Source: Galeruca laticollis (taxonomy: Eukaryota > Arthropoda > Insecta > Coleoptera > Chrysomelidae). From it: a DNA stretch of 64,000 nt. The notes below the pieces were generated by a model. That model was not told where the DNA came from and did not search any database. It worked only from the letters and a program-made list of their open reading frames with translations. This document shows, piece after piece, positions 1-10,911 of this stretch. A program made the position numbers and the translations under genes. Location: positions 53,922,222 through 53,986,221 of the forward strand of contig OY998179.1 of NCBI GenBank assembly GCA_963921935.1, in the 5' to 3' direction. Each line of letters starts with the position of its first letter. Position 1 is the first letter of the stretch.

Positions 1-440
1 GATATCTGACTCAGATGATGAGTATTTCTTAGTCTGTTTCTTGCGTTTTATATGTTTCATTTTGTTGGTAGTTTTCTTTTAGTTAAATATCGGTTTTGAT
101 TCGCTAAAAACTTTTCTTTTGGGAATTTTGTTTTCTTTTTTTCACTCTCTCCCAGTCCTTCTTTATAGGGTGTACTCGTAACCACCACGCACTTGACCCC
201 TCTGGTTGTTTTCTGTCCATCAATTTTGATGCTCAAATTTGGAATAGACAATATGTTTCTGGGTAAAATCAGATTTTTTGGAGGAGTTTTCGGAGGAGTG
301 ATGTGGATCACCTCCTCTGAATTACACTTTGAAATACTTGGAATGGCATGATCTGCAACTAATTTTGACCTAGCAGAGAGAGCACCATCTAAACTATTTG
401 TTGTCGATATGCTCGGTATGGAAATATCTTTTTCCTACGA
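1..440 (-). pseudogene. Tigger/pogo-type DDE transposase, C-terminal tail fragment
   Basis: Reading leftwards, an open frame runs from about 440 to the window edge with no good start. It carries TRGVKCVVVTSTPYK near 180-230, followed by a Lys-rich stretch and a Ser/Asp tail. The pattern 'VVTSTPYK + basic tail' is typical of the region after the catalytic domain in insect Tigger/pogo (DDE_1) transposases. No catalytic residues lie in this piece. The fragment at 1613-1946 is the more N-terminal part of the same kind of protein on the same strand, so the two are probably one element split by later insertions. Upstream of 440 the frame shifts. The left end is cut by the window. Confidence 0.6.
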
Positions 441-720
441 TCACTACCCAAAGTAGGCTTTTGCACCCTCAAATCTAACCGCAAAGTTGATGTTTTCCGT
501 AATCTGTCATAATTTGACATTATTCCCGCTCTAGAGCGTACTTTTCCGCTCGCATGTTTTCATATACAATGAACTAAAGAAAGTTAGTAAATAATAGGTA
601 TATTAATAGTACATTATCCACTAAGCGACTAAAGTGACCCATTTAATCCCGCGGCTGGGACCTATTTAATCCCCGAGGGAATCAATCCATATACATTTTT
701 AATAAAAATAAATACTACTT

Positions 721-845
721 AGGATGGACTTTTACGAAACTTGGCTGGGCATCGAGGATGCACTTTTATTAAATGAAACAGCTGGGCATCGAGAACGGAC
801 TTTTATAAAATGAAACTTTGCTGGGCATCGAGGACGGACTTCCAT
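721..845. repeat. Short tandem repeat, ~37 bp unit, about 3.3 copies
   Basis: Units begin with a form of AGGATGGACTTTTA and end with GCTGGGCATCG; three and a part are visible. They differ by a few bases and small indels. A further single unit lies at 2319-2356. No coding role is seen. Confidence 0.75.
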
Positions 846-1337
846 TTTTTTGTAGTAAATCAAAGTGCGCCATTAAAAAAATAGCGTGAAGTATTCGTGG
901 ATAACTGGTCTTTCAAACACGCGTGATTTTTCGAGCACGACGACGCAGTGTTATAAGACCTTACAGATTAGACCGATTCAGACGTCATTTTAATTATTAT
1001 TTTCTATCTTATAAACTCATCCAAAACACCTATGATATAGTTCTAGTTAATATTCAAAAATATTCAAAGTGTATAACTAATTACTCCCAATATTTTTCGA
1101 ACCTCAATTTGTTTAACATTGTAAATGTCATCTTAATGGCGTTTACGACTTTTGTAAGTTTTAAATTGTACTTAGTTGCGTTTACGCCGTTTTTGATAGA
1201 TTAAGTTATTTTTCTTCTCGAAACCTTGACTAAAAACATCAAATTGCAATAGGTTATGGACACAGGACACGCGTGAGACGTCATTGAAGCTTCTGGAGTT
1301 TGTAATTTGTTTAATTTTTGTGTTAATAAGTGATATC

Positions 1338-1455
1338 ATGAGCCAGCTTCCGCTGATCGAGCATCTAAAAGGGCACGAGAACTATGGTACGTGGAAATTC
1401 GCGGTACAAATTTATTTAGAACACGAAGAGCCTAGGGACACAGTAAAAGGCTTTT
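1338..1455 (+). pseudogene. Ty1/copia gag N-terminal fragment
   Basis: From the ATG at 1338 the frame reads MSQLPLIEHLKGHENYGTWK and continues for about 39 residues before sequence of another kind begins. The pattern 'L-x-G-x-ENY-x-TWK' is the usual opening of copia-type Gag in insects, where it starts the nucleocapsid polyprotein. Nothing downstream belongs to copia: after 1455 come a T-rich run and the palindrome at 1522-1612. The fragment is therefore truncated to about a tenth of a normal gag. The match is short but characteristic. Confidence 0.6.
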
Positions 1456-1521
1456 TCATGTTTTTTTTTAATTATTTGTTTAAAAATAAGGTGATCGTAG
1501 AAAAAATCTTGTGTGCAATTC

Positions 1522-1612
1522 GAGCAGAAAGTGCGTTGCCGCTTTCGACAGATTGCCCGCGCTCCGCTAGGGCAACTCTCTGCCTAAAGCGGCAAAGTAT
1601 CACTTTCCGCTC
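1522..1612. repeat. 91-bp near-perfect palindrome (MITE-like)
   Basis: The arms start with GAGCAGAAAGTG and end with CACTTTCCGCTC. Inner blocks TGCCGCTTT/AAAGCGGCA and TTGCCC/GGGCAA also pair, leaving a GC-rich loop. A related half (TTTTCCGCTC) occurs at 541-551. It sits at the broken C-terminal side of the Tigger fragment to its right. Confidence 0.7.
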
Positions 1613-1946
1613 TTAATACACAAATAGCTATTGGTATTCCTTCCATATCATCATTTGCCTTATCTTCGGCATTCACCACATCACCATCATTCACCAGATC
1701 CCCAATATTTTCGTTTGTATTTTCATCTAAACTGTTTTCAGCAAAATCGTAATCTCGAAAAATATTTCGGTTTACTGGTAACATTCCTGTCTTCCTAAAG
1801 CCGTCAATAGCCGTTTCCACCATGGCTGCTCTATTATATAACATGCCAAAAAGCTCCGCAACTTGGTAAACTGTCACCACACGACCAGGATGTTGCTTAA
1901 GCCATTGAAATATTTCCTGTGCATAGTATGTTTTAAACGGTGACAT
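1613..1946 (-). pseudogene. Tigger/pogo-type DDE transposase, middle fragment
   Basis: The minus-strand frame starts MSPFKTYYAQEIFQWLKQHP and continues with GRVVTVYQVAELFG, NRAAMVETAIDGFRKTGM and FRDYDFAE. This block follows the last catalytic Asp in insect Tigger/DDE_1 transposases and ends in an acidic linker. The frame runs into the palindrome at 1612, so the last residues are not genuine. Neither the DDE triad nor the N-terminal HTH is present. With 1-440 it forms a dispersed remnant of one transposase gene. Confidence 0.75.
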
Positions 1947-2318
1947 AAATGCAACATCTACGAAAATTTACAATGATAAGTTATAAGTATGAAATCAGTA
2001 AAATGTTATACCCATTCATATAATCAAGTTTATTCTGTGATTCGGTTTCAACTATGATGAAGTATTTTCCACAATATTCAACTCAATACTATTAAATTAG
2101 TACTCCCGTAAAACAAAATCTCCAAAGCGTAAAATTAACTTATAACTACCACGAGTCGTCACCATTTTTTTCTACGCCCTATCTTTAAAGTACCTTGTTT
2201 TTCATCGGTTTGCAGCGCTTAAAGTGGCTGTTTATGGTTAGAGTGAAAAAAGCGTTAAAAAAAGGAGCCATAACATTAACTTCATTTCACGCTTCCCATA
2301 AGATAACACAATGAATCT

Positions 2319-2356
2319 TGGCTGGGCATCGAGGATGGACTTTCATGAAACTTGGA
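2319..2356. repeat. Single copy of the GGGCATCGAGGATGGAC repeat
   Basis: Matches the unit of the tandem array at 721-845. Confidence 0.6.
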
Positions 2357-2449
2357 ATACGTATAATTGTAATTTACCGAAGGAGCTTAATTAAAATATC
2401 CCAAATTTCTATTTGAATTTTATTTTTTTGTATACGGCTGTAGAAACAA

Positions 2450-2544
2450 TAATGTATGCAACATGTGCATAAAGTGTCTTTTTTCACTCATGGAACTGCC
2501 GCACCAAAAAAAGTACCACTTTATGTACTTGTTGCATAAATTAC
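2450..2544. repeat. Inverted repeat, ~27-bp arms
   Basis: Left arm 2450-2476 and right arm 2518-2544 pair with about three mismatches around ATGCAAC/GTTGCAT. The loop is ~41 bp. No coding potential is seen. Confidence 0.7.
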
Positions 2545-2639
2545 TATTCGCGTGCGAGATATTCACAAATCAAAGATCTTTCTTTTGATTTCCAATCTAC
2601 TGGTATAATATTTATTTTCGTACCTCAACAATCAATAAA

Positions 2640-2807
2640 AGGAAAATTCTTAACGAATATGCAAGTGCCCACAAAATGTTAATAAAGAATAAAAGACACC
2701 AAGAAGCACAACGTGTACCTAGTGTAAATGATTTATTTTATTTTTTAAACAATTGTGATGTACAATATTGTTTACAGCTCCTTGCCGACGCCGGTTTGGT
2801 TCTTCTC
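2640..2807 (-). other. Candidate terminal exon and 3' UTR of an unknown gene
   Basis: On the minus strand a pyrimidine stretch ending TTTGTTTCAG is followed by a GC-rich 36-bp open stretch (2807-2772) ending in TAA. In the frame starting at 2807 it reads EKNQTGVGKEL. An AATAAA-type signal (near 2732-2745) follows within about 40 bases, and more lie farther on. Base composition differs sharply from the AT-rich surroundings, as in a conserved exon. No family is recognised and no upstream exon was found. The fold-back at 2832 would then sit in the preceding intron. A chance ORF is possible. Confidence 0.3.
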
Positions 2808-2831
2808 CTGAAACAAATCAAAGCACAAATA

Positions 2832-4621
2832 GTCCAGGAAAATTTGACCTAAAATGATCACTTTGCGTCATTTTCGAGGAACCGGCTGATACTTGGTAAA
2901 AAGTTAGTAAAAATGGTGTACAACTAAACTTAACTTATGCGACCTCTCAAATCGGACCGGAACATTGTTTATGATTCGATTTATACTCATTTTTCATGCC
3001 TTTTGTAAATTTTTCAGGTATATCTTTTTTTTCTTCTTTTAAAGATCTTCAATTCTAGACCTTACACGTAAAAAAAATTGATTTGGTCAAAACTTATTGG
3101 CAAATAAACAACTGATAACGTTATTGTTAATAAATGAAAATATAATGAGCATTTTTTACACTAACACTTCCACTTCACGCTTATCTATTCTCACTCATTA
3201 AAAAATGATACTCACGAAGGTGGAGTCTGTAAGCTCAATAGTTTATGAATTATGGCCTTATAAACAAATTAACTAGCAATTGACTTGCAGAGTTCTGTAA
3301 GCTATGTGAGCAATTTTTTCAATGTTAGATTTCATAATAAGACATCGATACCCATCATCGTTATTTAAAAAAAATACATTTATGCAACAACGCGAATTTT
3401 TTTTCATATTTGGCTTAGTTGCATAATTAATTTCACACTATATCCGCCGATTTTTGTCGAGAATTAAGTACGCACATAAGAGGGGCATGGAAAGAACTTC
3501 AATTGAATAAAAATACATTAAGATTTATTGACAAACGACTGAGTTACGGACAATCGAAGTCGGAGGCCTGTCAGGCAACAATTTATGCGAGTATCGAAAA
3601 ACAAAAAATATCCCTAAAATTTTTAGTCAATGTACTTTCATTGTACAAAATAGCGAGACGTCGCGTAAATTGCAAAACAATCAAAAAAAATTTCGAAAGT
3701 CAGCAGGGCGGATATTTCGGCTGGCTACTGCGTGGCACCGGATTGGGGGAACGCCTAGTTTTTCATTCTATCATCGTCCGAATTTTGTGTTGGCAGTCGT
3801 ACGGTGAACCTCAGAGAGTGTAGTCGAGATAAAGTTTTGTTTTCGATACTCGCATAAATTGTTGACTGACAGGCCTCCGACTTCGATTGTGCGTAACTCA
3901 GTCGTTTGTCAAAAAATCTTGACGTATTTTTTTTTCAATTAAAGCTCTTTTCATGCCTCTCCTATGTGCGTACTTAATTCTCGACAAAAATCGAAGGATA
4001 AAGTGTCAAATTAAGTATGCAACTAAGCCAAATGTGAAAAAAAATTCGCGTTGTTGCAAAAATATATTTTTTTGAAAAACAATGATGGGTATCGATGTCT
4101 TATTATGGACTCTAACAGTGAAAAAATTGGCGCGAGGTCGCATAGCTTACAGAACTCTGCAAGTCAATTTTCAGTTAATTTGTTTATAAGGCCATAATTC
4201 ATAAACTATTGAACTTACAGACTCCATCTTTCGTATCATTTTTTGATGAGTGAGAATAGATAAGCGTGATGTGGAAGTTTTAGTGTAAAAAATTCTCATC
4301 ATATTTTTATTTATTAACAATAACGTTATCAGTTGTTTATTTGCCAATAACTTTTGACCCAATCAAATTTTTAAAAGTGTAAGGTCTAGAATTGTGGGCC
4401 TTTAAAAGGAGAAAAAAAAAGTATTCAACTTTTTGTCTGTACTAGGCACGAAAAAAAATATATACCTGAAAAATCTACAAAAGACATGAAAAATTAGTGT
4501 AAATCAAATCATAAACAATGTTCCGGTCCGATTTGAGAGGCCGCATAAGTTAAGTTAACTTTTTACCAAGTATCAGCCGTGACCTCGAAAATGACGCTTA
4601 CATACCCAGATTTACTGGACT
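2832..4621. mobile_element. Fold-back element with ~780-bp inverted arms
   Basis: The left arm (about 2832-3610) and right arm (about 3836-4621) are reverse complements over almost their whole length, with scattered substitutions and small indels. Both ends begin AGTCCAG. Matching landmarks include GGCTGATACTTGGTAAAAAG, TCAAATCGGACCGGAACATT and GGCCTGTCAGGCAACAATTT-like blocks. About 225 bp lie between the arms, with a GC-richer part at 3700-3810. No transposase is seen; the open frames inside are by-products of the arms. This structure fits a non-autonomous fold-back DNA transposon or an inverted duplication. A target duplication was not clear. Confidence 0.8.
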
Positions 4622-5607
4622 AAAACTCCAACAAACAATTTACAATGACGCAGGGCACTTGATGGTAGATCTGTGAGAATCGAATAAATAAAATAAACTT
4701 ACGGTTTGCAACTCGACAATCCAATTTTCTCATTTGAAACTAAATGAAATGCACCTCACTACCTTCGAGTACTTCAACAAATTACACTAATTGAAAATGT
4801 TTGTCTCCAACGTAAGTATTTTCTGATATTCCAGACCCATGTAAAATTTTCAAACTCCATCGAATTTCAAAGATTAATAAAATTATAATAATGATATGTT
4901 TTCATCCCAAATGTAGGTATTATTTTTAAATCTCCAAGACAAATTTTTAAATTTTTTCTTGTAAGTTCATATGTAATCTCGAAGCTACGAAGGACCATGA
5001 AAAGAATTGGATATTTATTTATCCTTTTCTTTGAAGCTATTAGGTGTAATCCATAGGCAGAACACAACACTAACAATAAAATATATTCTCACTATTGAAA
5101 TATTACATAAATCAATAAAATGATGAAATTGCATTAAAACTGTACGTTATGACATCTTAATAACTACTACTCTTCCAAAACTATATCTCCCCGGTATTCA
5201 GGGTGCGTTTTAAGCTCCAGCCAATTAGCGGGCGTTCTTACTCACATCTCTTTATCAGGAATTTTAGTCAAATTTTCTTATAAGGTGCTAACGGTCACAA
5301 CGGTTGAAAAGAATTGACAAGTGCACCGTTCGTTATTTAAAAGGAACAAATGGGCGTTACAATGAAAGTTTAATTTTTAGTTACTGTGAACTCAGGTGGA
5401 ATTAATTTTAGAATTTCACCATGCCCCGTACGTCTATGAGGTCACTTGATTGAAATTTCTTCGATGACAGAAATCAAAAATATAAGCAGTCCTTTGTTTT
5501 CTAGGACAAATTCTAACAACACGTCCTCAGCAACAGAATGGAGTCCCGAATGAAAACACCTTCAAGGACTGTTAGACCACAATCACTACAGGAAACGACT
5601 GTCCGAA
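4622..5607. other. No gene seen
   Basis: AT-rich sequence between the fold-back and piggyBac 1. Only short chance frames are present, for example 4867-5076 on the minus strand. Confidence 0.5.
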
Positions 5608-5819
5608 TTAACCCTTAACTGGTGACCATGCGTCGCAAGATCGTTCACGCGTCGGCATTCCCCACCACAAATACGTGGCTAGCGGCCGTTTCGTGTACCT
5701 TCATAGCCTTTAGTGTTCTTACAGATGTCTTAGTGGGAGATCCGTTCGTAGTTTCATTTTGGAATGATTTACATCTCAGAGTCTAGTAGACGCAAGGTCA
5801 GCATTAGTAATATTATGAT

Positions 5820-7591
5820 ATGGCTTGTTCTCGCCCCACTGTAAGCGCAGTAGACGACGATTTTGATGAAGTATGCACAAAATGGTTCAATGCGGCGAAC
5901 AGTGATATAAGTGATGATGATGTGGACGAAGAATACTGTATAAACAATGATCATTTTACGGATAGTGAACAAGAAATGAGTGAAATTGAAGCAAAACATG
6001 ACCCGGAAACGATATCCAGCGAAGACGAGGAAGAGAGCGTCAATTCCAATAAATATTACTATGGAAAAAATAGGTTTAAGTAGAGTCAAAAAGAGCCAAC
6101 CAGAAACGCCCGTACAGGCGCTCATAATATAATTGTACTTCCATCAATGCGTTCACATGTAGAAAAGTCAGAGAGCCCTCTTTATTACTTCAATAAAATG
6201 TTTTCGCCAGATATGTATAGTCTTGTTGTCAAGAGAACAAACGAAAAACTCGCAATTTTTGGGCCAAAACATAATAAAGAAAGATCCGAGTTGGCTGATA
6301 CCGACGAAATAGAATTCAGAGCTCTCTTGGGACTTCTTCTCGATACATCCATATTCAAGTCAAATCATGAGGATGTACGAAGTCGTTTTGCTACGAACGG
6401 GAAAGGAATGCCCATATTTAGAGCAGTTATGTCACAGAAGCGTTTTCTAGTCCTAATGGCTGGTTTAAGATTTGACGATGACTCGGACCGAGAACAAAGA
6501 GCAAAGGAAAATTCAGCTGCTGCTATCCAAGAATTTTTTGATTTATTTATCCGAAATTCATAAAACGCATATAAAGTTGGAGCCAATGTGTGCGTAGACG
6601 AGATGCTACTAGGGTGTAGAGGAAGATGTCAATTTAAAATGTATATTCCCAACAAACCCTGGATAAAAATCTCATGCATGACTGATGCACGAACTGGGTA
6701 TCTACACTACGCCTACATTTATGCTGGAAAAGGTTCAGATGGATTTAGCCTGACACCCGAAGAATGAAAAATGAGCATACCTTCTCAAGCAGTAATTAGA
6801 CTGGTCAAACATATCTACAATACTAATAGAAATGTGACTGCCGATAATTGGTTTATTTCAATTGAGTTAGTGCATCATTTACAAAAAAATAAGCTTACCT
6901 ACGTTGGCACAGTTGAGAAAAATGAAAAATAAATTCCCCCACAGTTTCTTCCGCAACGAAATCGTAATGAAGGCGACACTTTATATGGATTTACAAAAGA
7001 CATTAGACATAACACTTCTATCCCGTACACCTAAGAAAAACAAAGCTGTAATAATAATTTCTTCCATGTATCACTCTATAGAAGTCGATCCAGAGAATGG
7101 ATTACCAGAAATAAATTCTTTTTATAACTTGACCAAAGGAGGTGTGGATGCGATGGATGAAAAATGTGTAAAATATTCCTGTAGCCGCAGAACACGCAGA
7201 TGGCCTATGGCTATTTTTTATAAAATAGTAGACATATGTGGTGTTAATTCCTACATTATATTTACTTCTGTACTCACAAATAATTGGACTAGATTCAGGT
7301 TTATATATAGAAACCCTGGCAGATGAGCTAGTTTACTCACATTTAAATAGAAGGTTTGAAATGCTAACGATACAAAAGCAACTAAAACAACGTATTGGAA
7401 GTATCCTTGACGTTCCCGAAAATACTGCTAATGAACAAAAAGAAAAGCTTGAAACAAGAAGGTATTGCCACATCTGCCCATCCAAATTAAGAAGAAAGAC
7501 TGCATCTCTATGCACTAAGTGTCAAAAGCCCATTTGCTTGCAGTGTTCGCGAAAGATCTGTAAAAATTGTGCCAGACAGGAGCGAGACTGA
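5820..7591 (+). pseudogene. piggyBac transposase, decayed
   Basis: An acidic N-terminal region (5820-6083) precedes the DDE_Tnp_1_7 domain (6147-7330) and a C-terminal cysteine-rich domain (7465-7588). Catalytic Asp neighbourhoods are visible: VCVDEMLLGCRGRC near 6590, VTADNWF near 6836 and GGVDAMDEK near 7140. The C-terminal part has CHICP, CTKCQKPIC and CKNC motifs, the piggyBac zinc-binding domain that contacts the terminal repeats. The reading frame breaks at 6081, 6561, about 6766 (TGA) and between 6900 and 7340. The protein would normally be about 580 residues; this copy cannot make it. Confidence 0.9.
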
Positions 7592-7704
7592 TATATATTT
7601 TTTTGTCCCTTTTAGTGGTTTGCAAGTTTTGTGTAGAATCTATATTTTTTTACTTTTTTTACATTTTTTTTCTAAAATATACTTATTTTCAAACACTTAT
7701 TATG

Positions 7705-7826
7705 TTAGTGTTTTTAAATGAAACTCACGATTTATCGAAACAATTGTCAATTTTTTAGAATTATCAATAACTTTTATTATATTGTGGAATTAACTAGAGA
7801 CCGTGAGTTTCATTTAAAAACACTAA
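7705..7826. repeat. MITE-like inverted repeat inside piggyBac 1
   Basis: Arms 7705-7729 and 7802-7826 are exact reverse complements (TTAGTGTTTTTAAATG ... CACTAA). The sequence continues to about 7850 with GCATATTCCACGAAGTAAGG. A related copy in the other orientation is at 39951-40075. Confidence 0.75.
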
Positions 7827-8240
7827 TATGAGCATATTCCACGAAGTAAGGGTCGAGACAGTTAATTACTTATTATGTTAATTTGCATATGGTTCAGATT
7901 TTTTTTGGAATATGCCTTAAAATAATTTTGTATAAGAAAAAATGTATGTTTTTATTTTTTATCTGTTTATTTACTTAAAATTTGATATTTTCGTTTTAAT
8001 AAATGTTGAAATATCATGACAATATTGCTTTATTGATAAAAAAAATGTTATTCCAATATTTTTTCAAAACGATTGAAAAAATCCGCTTTTTTTGCTAGGA
8101 GTCTATCAGACTCATGGTCACCATGTATGTATGTATTATTAGGATCACCAGTTAAGGGTTAACAGTAGTACTCAAGATACGAGTATTCCGGACACAATAA
8201 TACATAAAAATGAAAAATAGTTTATTATGAGAATTGCAAA

Positions 8241-8386
8241 TTCTATCAAAGAAGTTATTTAACAAAAATTACGATAACGCTAGACAAATTTGTTACAAAT
8301 TCTGTCAAAATAATTCTATCAAAGAAGTTATTTAACAAAAATTACGATAACGCTAGACAAATTTGTTACAAATTCTGTCAAAATAG
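8241..8386. repeat. Tandem duplication, 2 x 73 bp
   Basis: TTCTATCAAAGAAGTT begins both units, at 8241 and 8314. The units are essentially identical, so the duplication is recent or an assembly feature. Confidence 0.85.
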
Positions 8387-8565
8387 TCTTCTCAATGGTG
8401 TCTCTCCAAATGTAAATTCTATTACAAATTGTATCAAGACTTAAATTAATAAAAATTGAAACGCCGAAATTTTGATGTAGTCTGAAATGATTAATAGTTG
8501 AAGAAAAGACTCAAGATTTTACATGAAATTAGTTTAACCCAACACTTTCATTGAATTAATAGCTA

Positions 8566-8712
8566 TTTATGTAACCAGTTATGAAATGCATCATTTTGAG
8601 TAACGAGTGAAATTTTGGCGAGACGTGCGAGCCCCGAGTAGCAGGGCGAGTGTGGTTCCGCAAAATGACACGACTTACACAAAATGATGCATTTCATAAC
8701 GTGTTTCATACA
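8566..8712. repeat. Palindromic MITE with 21-bp arms
   Basis: GTTATGAAATGCATCATTTTG (8577) pairs with CAAAATGATGCATTTCATAAC (8682-8702). The centre is GC-richer (GAGCCCCGAGTAGCAGGGCG). The outer TAACCAGTTATGAAA recurs inverted near 10126-10145. Confidence 0.75.
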
Positions 8713-9190
8713 AGATTTCATCTAATTTTGACAAGAAGAAAATTTAGTTTACCTATCAATGAAGGGTTACCCAAACTGTTCGAATTGTGTCATAAATATT
8801 TATAATGCATAAAATAAAAAGTAAATTGTTCTAGTTGTTCTTATTGTTAGTAGTTCTCTATAGGTCTAGTTGTTGTTATTTTTCTATAATATGACATTAC
8901 ATTTCCTTCTTTTCTCTCTGGTTTTTATTAACTGGTGATAAAATTAATGTTTTTCTACTCCCGCATTATAATACGCGAATTAAATATCTGCTTCCAGTTC
9001 ATTAATATTGTTCATTTTAACACGGATTTTCATTTCGATACAGATTTTGGCCAATGAAAATACGTACTTTTCATTATGAAACGAATTTTTGGTCAATAGA
9101 AACAAGTACTTGGGGATAATCAAGTGGTCTATGTTTCTACATACCTACTTACCTATTTGACATTTCACAACGCGTCAAAAGTAGATAACT

Positions 9191-9963
9191 ATGTCGAGTA
9201 GTGAAGAAATAACTTGTACACCACCAGAAATTTCTGATGAAGCTAAAAGTGTCTGTAAAAATTTAGTTCCAACTAAATAAGAAAAAATCTATGACAAATT
9301 TTACAGATAATTCATGGACTGGAGAAATACAAAAGATATTTCATCTATTTCGGAAAATGTGTTATTTTGAAGAACTTTCAAATAAACTCAAATCTTCAAC
9401 TTTATGGACACATTATTCCATATTTAAATTGATGTTGAATATCAACTATCAAAATGACATTTCAAAATATGCACGGCTACGTGCATTTTTGAAGCGGAAA
9501 TCTGAAGGATACGTTGGGAAGAAATCCAAAACATTCCAGCCAAACGAGCTCAGGAAATTCATCGAGGAAGCCCCAGATTATGATTATTTAATGATAAAGG
9601 TAAGCAAATCTTTATTTTGAAATTCTTTTGAAAAACCTTTCTGTTTATTTTCGCTTGATACAATAATTTAATTTGTATATGCATAATGTGCGTACTTTTT
9701 CATACAAGTCTTCGTAGCTTAGTTGGTAACGCTTGCGGTCGTGGCGCATGAGTGCGTTGCAGATCGTCGTTCAGATCCAGGGCGTGTTGAAATTTTTTTT
9801 AGAATATAATGTATTTTCTTGAAAGAAAAACTAATTGCATTGTTTGTATATTTCTCTTTATCAAAGTGGAATCATTGCAATTAAATAATGCTATTTTTTT
9901 ACAGGTTGCCTTAATTATCGGAATTATGGGGGCTTGTTTGAAATTAATTCTTGTTTTCATTTT
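9191..9963 (+). pseudogene. Crypton-like tyrosine recombinase, copy 1 (5' part)
   Basis: The N-terminal SAM-like DNA-binding region is visible from 9191 (MSSSEEI) through SSTLWTHYS near 9395, FLKRKSEGYVGKKSK near 9487 and EAPDYDYLMIK ending at 9599. A GT-AG intron of 305 bp (9600-9904) follows, and exon 2 opens VALIIGIMGAC at 9905. Exon 2 stops making sense after about 12 codons, where a palindromic MITE starts. The catalytic C-terminal half (HxxR, W, Tyr) is missing. There is a stop near 9278 and a frameshift near 9350. Copies 2 and 3 of this window share the same blocks. Crypton enzymes integrate circular DNA by tyrosine recombination. Confidence 0.7.
9709..9792 (+). repeat. tRNA-like SINE head (A and B boxes)
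   Basis: TAGCTTAGTTGGTAACG fits a Pol III A box, and GTTCAGATCC about 54 bases later fits a degenerate B box. A T-run follows at 9790. The arms do not fold as a proper tRNA, so a tRNA-derived SINE or tRNA relic is more likely than a working tRNA. It lies in the intron of Crypton copy 1. Confidence 0.45.
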
Positions 9964-9984
9964 ATTATTTATCGGTCGTAGAAA

Positions 9985-10172
9985 AAATAGTGTATGCAAC
10001 TCTCATGTAATGGTTAATAATAAACTCGCATTAACCATACGAAACTCGCCTTCGGCTCGTTTCGTATCCCGGTTAATGCTCGTGTATTAATAACCTTCAT
10101 TACATGATCGTTGCATAATATACTATTTCATAACCAGTTACATAATATTTTTCATTTTGTAACTGGTTACGT
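9985..10172. repeat. Palindromic MITE plus adjacent small hairpin
   Basis: Arms run from AAATAGTGTATGCAAC (9985) inwards and from 10129 outwards, with CTCGCCTTCGGCTCG at the tip. Immediately right, TAACCAGTTAC and GTAACTGGTTA form a second hairpin (10131-10172). The MITE cuts exon 2 of Crypton copy 1. Confidence 0.75.
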
Positions 10173-10911
10173 AAAATGTTTGTTAACGGAAGTCAGTTTT
10201 GAAAAATTTCACTTTATATGTCAAAATTAGATAAAATTATTTTTTATCTTGAAATAAATATAAAATCAATCAATCAATGAAATTCCTCTGCAAAATTAAA
10301 TTAATAAATTCGCAGTTCACCAATTCATTCCATCAACGCAATATAAAAACCTTCGGAACAAGAAATCAAGCAAATAATCAATGAAAGAATTAGGTTTCAA
10401 ATGGCTCGAATAAATGTATTAAAGATTCGTGAGAAAAATCAAAGCGAACGGCAGAAAAAGTAATTAATAAATCCAATACATACGATTCTACTTCACTGAA
10501 TTTATGAATATACTTAGCTGACTAAAAGGGCTAAATATTTCAATGTAAAAGTGTACAATAAATAAAGACGGAATACAAAATTCAGATATCGATCATTCAC
10601 TTTTAAAGCAAGGAACAGGAAGAATTTTTGTTTCTTGTACTCAACACGAAAAAGGTACTTCAATAATTATTTTTTGAATATAAAAAGTACAAAAGTATTT
10701 TGTTGTTACGATTCTAATCATTGTTGGTGTACGAAAATTTTGAGTTTCTTTGGAAATATTGAGCAGAATGAATTAGAATATTTATTTTAAAGAGAATATA
10801 CAGGTTTTCTCGTGCAGCATCATAAAATATTGTTACACATCTCTCCTAGGTAGCAACACAAATTGTTTGTCAAGAATTAAGTAAAAATCAAAATGGGAGA
10901 GAACAGTTAAT

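Larger units (their letters stand above)
5608..8162 (+). mobile_element. piggyBac element 1 with TTAA target sites
   Basis: TTAA at 5608-5611 and 8159-8162 flanks terminal inverted repeats CCCTTAACTGGTGA. A subterminal motif GGTGACCATG-(A/C)GTC occurs inside both ends. The ~2.55 kb length and a central plus-strand transposase relic fit the family. piggyBac elements insert at and duplicate TTAA. This copy is inactive because its transposase is broken. Confidence 0.9.

Noticed and set aside
3503..3823. 106-codon frame in the fold-back
   Set aside because: It starts with TTG, runs from one inverted arm into the loop and has no motif.
5769..6125. 118-codon minus-strand frame
   Set aside because: It is antisense to the acidic N-terminus of the piggyBac transposase.
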